Source: Cervus elaphus (Eukaryota; Chordata; Mammalia; Artiodactyla; Cervidae). Taken from it: DNA of 64,000 nt. The stretch lies in contig NC_057819.1 of NCBI RefSeq assembly GCF_910594005.1, positions 121,679,669 to 121,743,668 on the forward strand, read 5' to 3'. Of the stretch, positions 58,385-64,000 are shown one piece after another; within the stretch, counting starts at the first letter, position 1; each line of letters opens with the position of its first letter. The notes under the pieces are model-generated. The model was not told the origin of the DNA. It ran no database searches and saw only the letters and a program-made list of their open reading frames with translations. Made by a program: the position numbers and the translations under genes.

Positions 58385-59060
58385 AAACATGTGTTTTGCG
58401 TTTGCTTACATCACCTTTGATTTCTTTCATCAACATCTTGTGGTTTTTCACAATACAGATCATGTACATATTTTGTTAAATTTGCACAAAAATATTTCAT
58501 TTCCTTTGGAGCACCTGTTCATGAACATAGCATCTCTAATTTCTGTGTTCATTGTTAGCATCTAGAAGTGTGATTATTTTATCTGTTGATTTTGCAGAAC
58601 TCACTGGCTCTAGGTTTTTAGAGTAGATTCCTGAGGGTTTTCTAGATGGACAGTCACATCCTCTGCAAACACGGGGCAGTTTTATTTCTTCCCCTCTGAT
58701 CTCGATGCCCTTTTCTTTGCCTTCTTGCCTTATTGCTCTGGCTGGAACTTCTGTGTGTGTGGAGCAGACATCCTTACCCTCTCCTGACCTGGGAGGAAGC
58801 ACCAACCTTTCACGTTGTGTGTTGTCTTCTATTCGTAACGTGCTCAGAATTTTTATCCTGTGGAAGGTGTTGGATTTTGTCGCATGCTTCTGTATCAGTT
58901 GAAACTTGTTGGTTTTTAAAATATGGTTGTTACCGAAGATTTATAAGATTTTTTTCCATCTTCTTGGAATTTGGGAATTTTTCCCTGTGTGTCAGGAATC
59001 ATTTCTGGAATATGGTGAGCTCTTTTAAAATGCAGACTCAAGGTTTTTTTCAAATGAAAT
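58385..59060 (-). mobile_element. Old L1 LINE segment (antisense)
   Basis: Reverse L1 ORF2: 'tgtcttctattcgtaacgtg', 'gctggaacttctgtgtgtgt', 'cgcatgcttctgtatcagtt'. Diverged, no open frame. Confidence 0.65.
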
Positions 59061-60473
59061 GAAATTTTCTGTGTTGGCTGTTAATTCCTTCCTTGTGCCT
59101 TGTTTCTTTCTTTGGCTTCCGGTGTTTGAATGCTGGGTCTTATCATTTGCTCACTTCCCTCTTGATTTCTGTTTCTCTGTAACTTTGCATTTTATAGTTT
59201 GACCCTCCAGTTCATTTACTCAGTTGTGAGCTGTGACCACCCATTCTGTCTTCACCTTTGCTGTTAGAAGTCAGATGTATACTTTCCATTCCTCCACGTC
59301 CGCGGGCGCCTTTGAGAGCTCCTCTTTTTTGTGTTTTTCTCCAGCAACTCTGGAGGGCTGCCGCTTTGTTTTGTGCCCTGGGTCCTCTCAGGTTCATTGA
59401 TGGTTGTTATGGCTCTCTGCTCCCTTGGAGGCCAGACCACATGGTCCAGGGCCCATGGCAGCAGGTGAGCCAGGAGGTGTGGGGCCTCCACTCCTGGGAT
59501 TGAGCCCTTCTGTCCACAGGTAGGTCGTCTCTGCTGGGTCTGGGAGAGACCTGTTTCCAGGTGTCCTATGTTTCTGGCCAGTTCAAAACCCAGCTCTCTC
59601 CCAGCCTCAGGGGTGAAGAGAAGCTTAATCCTTTGGCATCGCTTTTCCCTAGTCCTCGAGCAGCTCTGCAGACATTCCTGGTGTGCATGGGCACGACGGC
59701 CCTCCCCAGGGCATCTGCGGCTCTGCAGGCTCCTGGAGCCTGTGGTCGGTCCTGGGGCTGCTGGCTATTCTCCCCGAGAGTTCCTGTGCAGTTGTGGCCT
59801 TTCGTTGCTCTCTGGGCTGGCCATTGTGTTCCAGGAGAGACTGTTCTGGACCCTCATGTTCTTGGCTCTGTGCCACCCTGCCCCCACCTCGTCACCTCTG
59901 GGTCTGAAAGGAGATGTGGGACAGGGGGGCCCTGTCCAGCTGAGTCCTCCCTGTGCCATGCCCACCTCAGTCTGGCTTTTTTAATTTACAGGATCAGAGA
60001 AGGAACTGGGTTACAGGATCGGGGGAAGGGAGGTCTTCTAACTAACCGATTTACAGGTGACTGGAAAAGTGATTTCAGCCTCTTTTGCCATTAAACATTT
60101 TTTCCAAACTTCTGGTAAGTGGAAATATTGGCTGGTGTAGATATTAGTGGTTTGTACTTCTATTTCCCCTCCAACTCTTCACTGCGCTTGTGGGGAGGGG
60201 GAGGAATGTGGACATAGAAGGGAGAGGAGTGAGTGCCTCCTGCCACGTACCTCCTGGGAGTGGAACACGAGACCACGCACTTTACTTTGAGGTTTCTTGA
60301 GAGCAAAGCTTTTGACCACAGGGCATGGTGGTTCCCACAAGGCTACTGAATAATGTTATTTTCACTATATTTGGAATGGCACACTTGCCAGTAACTTATT
60401 AAATGCAGATGTTGCCAACCGAGTGAGGAACTTTGTTTCTCCTGTCTCTACAACACATGCCACCTTACTTCTT

Positions 60474-60621
60474 TAAAAAATTTACTGAAGTGTAGTTGAT
60501 TTACAATGTTGTATTAATTTCTACTATACAGTAAAGTAACTGTATATGTATATATATATTCTTTTTCATATTCTTTTCCATTATGGTTTATCATAGACTA
60601 TTTAATATAGTTCCCTGTGAC
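60474..60621 (-). mobile_element. L1 3'-end fragment (antisense)
   Basis: 'actgaagtgtagttgattta', 'caatgttgtattaatttcta' and 'ttaatatagttccctgtg' are the reverse of an artiodactyl L1 3' terminus, related to the one at 35840-35992. Confidence 0.75.
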
Positions 60622-60968
60622 CACCTGATTTTTCTGTTTGACTTGACAATTTTAGTATGGGATCATTCAGAAAAGAATATTGTTACCAGCTAAAGAGAAT
60701 CTGCTACAACTTTAGAAAGCAGTTGAGAAATGTTGTGTGTTCAGGTCTGGAACAGTTGGAGGCTGCTGAATTTCAGCTCCACGGGTAAGCGTTGCTGCCC
60801 CTCAACCCCAAGCAGGAGACACATTGCTTGGAAGCCCCAGGAGAGGGGCAACCAGGCCGGGAAGAGCCAGAGCATGAGGCGCTGGGGACCCTCCAGCTCC
60901 CGTCTCTTGCCACCTCACTGTCCCTGAGTCCTCTCCCCTGTCTTCTAGCTGCTGGTGCAGAGGAGGTT

Positions 60969-61108
60969 GTGTGTTTTCATATGAATATGTTTATTATTGA
61001 GCTGAACTTCAGTGGTTTTCACATCAAAGATACTTCTGCCATGTTTTAAAGTTATACTTTGATTTGAAAACCACTGAAGTTCAGCTCAATTATAAACATC
61101 TAAACACA
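60969..61108. repeat. Large imperfect inverted repeat (hairpin)
   Basis: The arm 60996-61021 is the exact reverse complement of 61065-61090 (26 of 26 bases). Pairing extends outward through 60987-60995 with 61091-61099 (8 of 9). After a left-arm bulge GTGTGTTT (60969-60976) pairs with AAACACAC (61102-61109). Inward, ATCAAAG (61023-61029) pairs with CTTTGAT (61057-61063). The loop is about 27 nt. It lies in B3GNTL1 intron 4 and is not recognised as any repeat family. Confidence 0.85.
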
Positions 61109-61773
61109 CCACTCACTTTCCTTTCTGCTCCCCCTTGTCTCTTCTTTCCTTAGATAAAAATTATGGACTTGTGTGGACCCAAGACCTGAAGGGTATCAGT
61201 TAGCTCAGGAGCAGGGCCATGTGCTTTAGTGATGGCTGTTTCCCAGAAAGCTCAAGCAACACCCCTGGGAAGTAGATTAGGCTCTTGGTTTATTGAGGGG
61301 GAGAGGGAGGGGTGACCCCTTATTTGATGGCAGCTGCAAATTGGTAAAGATCCATGTGTATAGACTCTTCTACTCCTGTTCTTTGAAAGACGAGATAGTC
61401 ATTCTTAACACTCCTGTTCAGAAGGGTTTTTCTCGAACAGAGGGAAGACAGAGAAGAGTTGAAGAAAGACCTGAGAAATCTTGGCACCCTTGCTACTCAC
61501 ACTTCCTCAACGTCAGTCACTCAGCTCCCTACATATTCTTGTTTTGTCAGCACCATCACCTGTTGTGCCTGGAAAGCTGTAGTTCTTGCCAAGTGCCACC
61601 GGACTTGATGTTTTAAAAGAGAAGATGCTTTAGACACTAGTGAGCTTTTGAGATATTTTTTATGTGTGTAGAGTGTTTTCATTTTAAGGCTTGGGGAAGG
61701 GAAGTGACCTCCGGGTATTTATTGGGCTGCTCCTCCCCAGCGCTGGTTCCAAAACCTGCTGGCCAGGGAGAGA

Positions 61774-61880
61774 GCCTGCTAGAAATGCAGATTTGGGGCC
61801 CATTGCTGCAGGGGCTCAGACTCCAGGTCTCCTCAGCAGACTTGGCTTTAAGGAGCTCCACAGTGGTTCTTCTGTATCCA
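61774..61880. repeat. MER5-like (hAT-Charlie) fragment
   Basis: 'cctgctagaaatgcagattt', 'ggggcccattgctgcagggg' and 'ttaaggagctccacagtggt' follow the MER5A arrangement as recalled. Diverged. Confidence 0.5.
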
Positions 61881-62768
61881 GCCCTGGTGGCATCCATGTT
61901 TTTATTCCCAAGTAGGTTGGTGCTGGACCGTGTTGTCCCAGGCACTCCATCCACTGGGCTCCTGAGGTCTGAGTGGTCATCTTGTCCACTGCCGTGTCTG
62001 GCCCTTACTGCCAGTTTCACTGTCCCTCTCTATCTTACCAAACTGTGGGCACTGTGAAAGCAGAAGCCTCTGCCTCCTGCAGTAGCGTCCTGGGCCTGGT
62101 GGGCACTAAATTCCAAGCTTCTGCCCTGCAGAGCCTACCACCAGGGTGGACTTGCAGAGAGGTGGCAGAGTTGTAAGGAAAGATGGCGTGGATTCCACCC
62201 CAGAGAGGGCACCATCTGCTCTGCATGCGTGTGCTCTGGGAGGACCAGGACCACGGACAGTGCCAGGCGTGTCCTCCCCCCTCCAGACTCCCTCTGCCCG
62301 CCTTCCTGCCAATCTCCTGTTGGTGGGAGGGGATTCTTGTCTTCTTTCCCAAAGGGAATTCCTTCCTCCACCCACCCAGGACAGAGCAAGAAGCAGGGGC
62401 AGGGGCATTGGCAGCACGTAGGTTTTGGGTTCTGTTGGGAGCGCTGTCAGCAGAGAGAAATGCACAACTTGAATTTTTTTGTATATAGTAAAATTGCATG
62501 TTTGATTCTAAGTTATTTTTGTGTTTTTCTTATGCCATAATTATAGCTGTTGAAATATTATATATGCATATAGATAGAGACTAGAAGGGAACTTAGAATG
62601 GTGAAAATAGTATGTTCAGAGGATGATGATAATGTGTAATATATAATACTGAGCATTTCTGGTATTACTGCTGTGGAGCTTATGCAATAAACCCAGAATT
62701 ATAATATTTTCAAAAAGTGTCATGGAATGAACTCAGATTAATTTTTTTCTAAACACTGAGTGTACTTT

Positions 62769-62884
62769 TTGGTGGGTTCCAGCAGCCTCCTGTTGGTGGT
62801 TGTTCATTAGACAGTTGCAATTTTGGTGCTGTCACAGGAGATGAGTGCACGTCCTTCTACTCCACCATCTTGAACCGGAAGCCC
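62769..62884 (-). mobile_element. Ruminant L1 5'-end-only insertion with 17-bp target-site duplication
   Basis: On the minus strand the insert begins GGGCTTCCGGTTC and continues AAGATGGTGGAGTAGAAGGA, the hallmark start of a ruminant L1 5' UTR. It runs only about 116 bp and stops at the A-run after GGAACCCACC. The perfect repeat AACACTGAGTGTACTTT flanks it (62752-62768 and 62885-62901). The usual L1 body, 3' UTR and poly-A tail are absent. Confidence 0.75.
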
Positions 62885-62923
62885 AACACTGAGTGTACTT
62901 TGTTAGAGACATTATACTTTAAA

Positions 62924-63121
62924 AGGGCTTCCTTTGTGGCTCAGCTGGTAAAGAATCGGCCTGCAATGCGGGGGACCTGGGTTCAGATCTCTGGGTTGGG
63001 AAGATCCCCTGGAGAAAGGAAAGACTACCCACTCCAATATTCTGGCTTAGAGAATTCCATGGACTGTATAGTCAATAGGGTTGCAAAGAGTTGGACATGG
63101 CTGAGTGACTTTCACTCACTT
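62924..63121 (+). mobile_element. Bov-tA-type SINE
   Basis: A plus-strand copy: 'gggcttcctttgtggctcag', 'gcctgcaatgcgggggacct', 'gggaagatcccctggagaaa', 'gagttggacatggctgagtg'. It starts only 22 bp after the L1 5'-end insertion. Confidence 0.95.
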
Positions 63122-63124
63122 ACC

Positions 63125-63977
63125 TTAAGAATCAGTATTACTGGAATAATACTTACATATAACAAAGTACACTCATTTAAGTGTACATTCCATAAGTTTG
63201 ACAAATGTATACACACATATAAAAACCAACTTAGTCAAGTTTAGAATGTTTCCATTGCCATAAAAAGTTTCCTCATGCCTCTTTGCAGTCATTCTCCCAT
63301 GCCTTGAAGCAACCACAAATGCGATTTCTTTAGGTTAGTGATCTAATTATATTATTTGTTCTTTCAGTACATTAGATTTTTATCCCCATTCTAGAACTTC
63401 ATGTAAATGGAATCATACAATATGTACTCTTGTGGTTGGCCTTTGTTGGCTCAGCGTAAGTTTTTGAGATTTATCAATATTGTTTCTTATACCAGTAATT
63501 GAGTCTTTTTATTGCTGACTAGTGTATCCTAATGCATGAATAAACCACAAATTGTTTATATATATATATAGTCATCCATTGATGGACATTTAGGTTGCTT
63601 CCTATATTTGGCTATTATGAGTAAAGATGCTATGAAAATTTGTATACAGGTCTTATCATGGACATATGTGCTCATTTCTCATGGGTAAATATCTAGAGAT
63701 AGATTGCTGGATGATATAATACATGTACATTTAACTTTGGGTGAAGTTTCAAAACTATCTTGCAAAGAGACTGAAATCATTTTATACTCCCACCAGCAAC
63801 TTGTGGGAGTTGTTTTCCTACCAGAAACAGTAGTTTCATGTTCTTCCAACACTTGGAATTGTCTGTATTTTAAATTTGAGCCCTTGTAGTATACATGTGT
63901 TTCTATCTCATTGTTTTAGCTTGCATTTCCCTGATGTCTAAATATGTTGAACATTTATTTGGGTGCTTAGTGATCAT
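63125..63977 (-). mobile_element. L1 LINE 3' region (antisense)
   Basis: Reverse L1 3' UTR and ORF2 end: 'ctagaacttcatgtaaatgg', 'tttgttggctcagcgtaagt', 'ccattgatggacatttaggt', 'ttgcatttccctgatgtcta'. Contains a short (TA)7 at 63557-63570. Confidence 0.8.
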
Positions 63978-63978
63978 G

Positions 63979-64000
63979 CTGGAGAATCCCTTGGACAGAG
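63979..64000 (+). mobile_element. Bov-tA-type SINE fragment at window edge
   Basis: The last bases read 'ctggagaatcccttggacag', a middle segment of Bov-tA. The copy begins abruptly after L1 sequence and runs off the right edge. Confidence 0.6.

Larger units (their letters stand above)
52425..64000 (+). other. B3GNTL1: B3GNTL1 intron 4 (partial)
   Basis: At least 11.6 kb of intron after exon 4 with no further coding exon visible. It contains several minus-strand L1 segments, L2 and MER5 relics, a large inverted repeat, a small L1 5'-end insertion and a Bov-tA, listed separately. The stretches 53.6-54.6, 56.1-57.2, 57.8-58.3, 59.1-60.4 and 61.1-61.7 kb hold nothing I recognise. Confidence 0.7.

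Noticed and set aside
52425..64000. Next B3GNTL1 exon expected after exon 4
   Set aside because: I searched by eye for the continuation (DDVMMPQRV-like coding) on the plus strand and found none. The exon most likely lies beyond 64000.

Overview
This is a stretch of ruminant (bovid) nuclear DNA. The evidence is the dense load of BovB (RTE) LINEs, tRNA-Glu-derived Bov-tA/Bov-A2 SINEs, older CHR SINEs and ruminant L1 3' ends, plus long introns and CpG-island promoters. The sequence alone does not separate cattle, sheep, goat or another bovid.

Two protein-coding genes are recognisable, both cut by the window edges and arranged head to head. On the minus strand, METRNL (meteorin-like, a secreted cytokine-like protein) has exon 1 at 10529-10689 and exon 2 at 4363-4748. 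Its last exons lie to the left of the window. On the plus strand, B3GNTL1 (a family 2 glycosyltransferase-like protein) has exons at 33684-33746, 35341-35457, 35558-35657 and 52360-52424. The rest lies to the right. Splice phases agree across every junction. Each gene starts in a CpG island (about 9.9-11.3 kb and 33.3-33.8 kb). The start codons are about 23 kb apart. As I recall, the same divergent B3GNTL1/METRNL pair sits near the end of human 17q.

Layout: 1-4362 METRNL intron 2; 4749-10528 METRNL intron 1; 10690-33683 intergenic, with two GC-rich repeat-poor blocks (about 11.9-19.0 kb and 22.0-24.5 kb) and clusters of SINE, LINE and ERV insertions; 33747-52359 B3GNTL1 introns 1-3, where intron 3 (16.7 kb) is a pile of minus-strand L1 carrying nested BovB, Bov-tA and CHR copies; 52425-64000 part of B3GNTL1 intron 4, again rich in L1.

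No new protein system is visible. The most unusual structures are a 116-bp insertion made only of the extreme 5' end of a ruminant L1, flanked by a perfect 17-bp direct repeat (62752-62901); a near-perfect inverted repeat with a 26/26 core in B3GNTL1 intron 4 (60969-61108); an ERVL-like pol remnant broken by a BovB and then by a tiny L1 with its own target-site duplication (19080-21665); and a tandem 12-bp duplication of an AP-1/antioxidant-response-type site in a METRNL intron (2397-2420). Repeat family names come from recall of consensus features, not from a database search.
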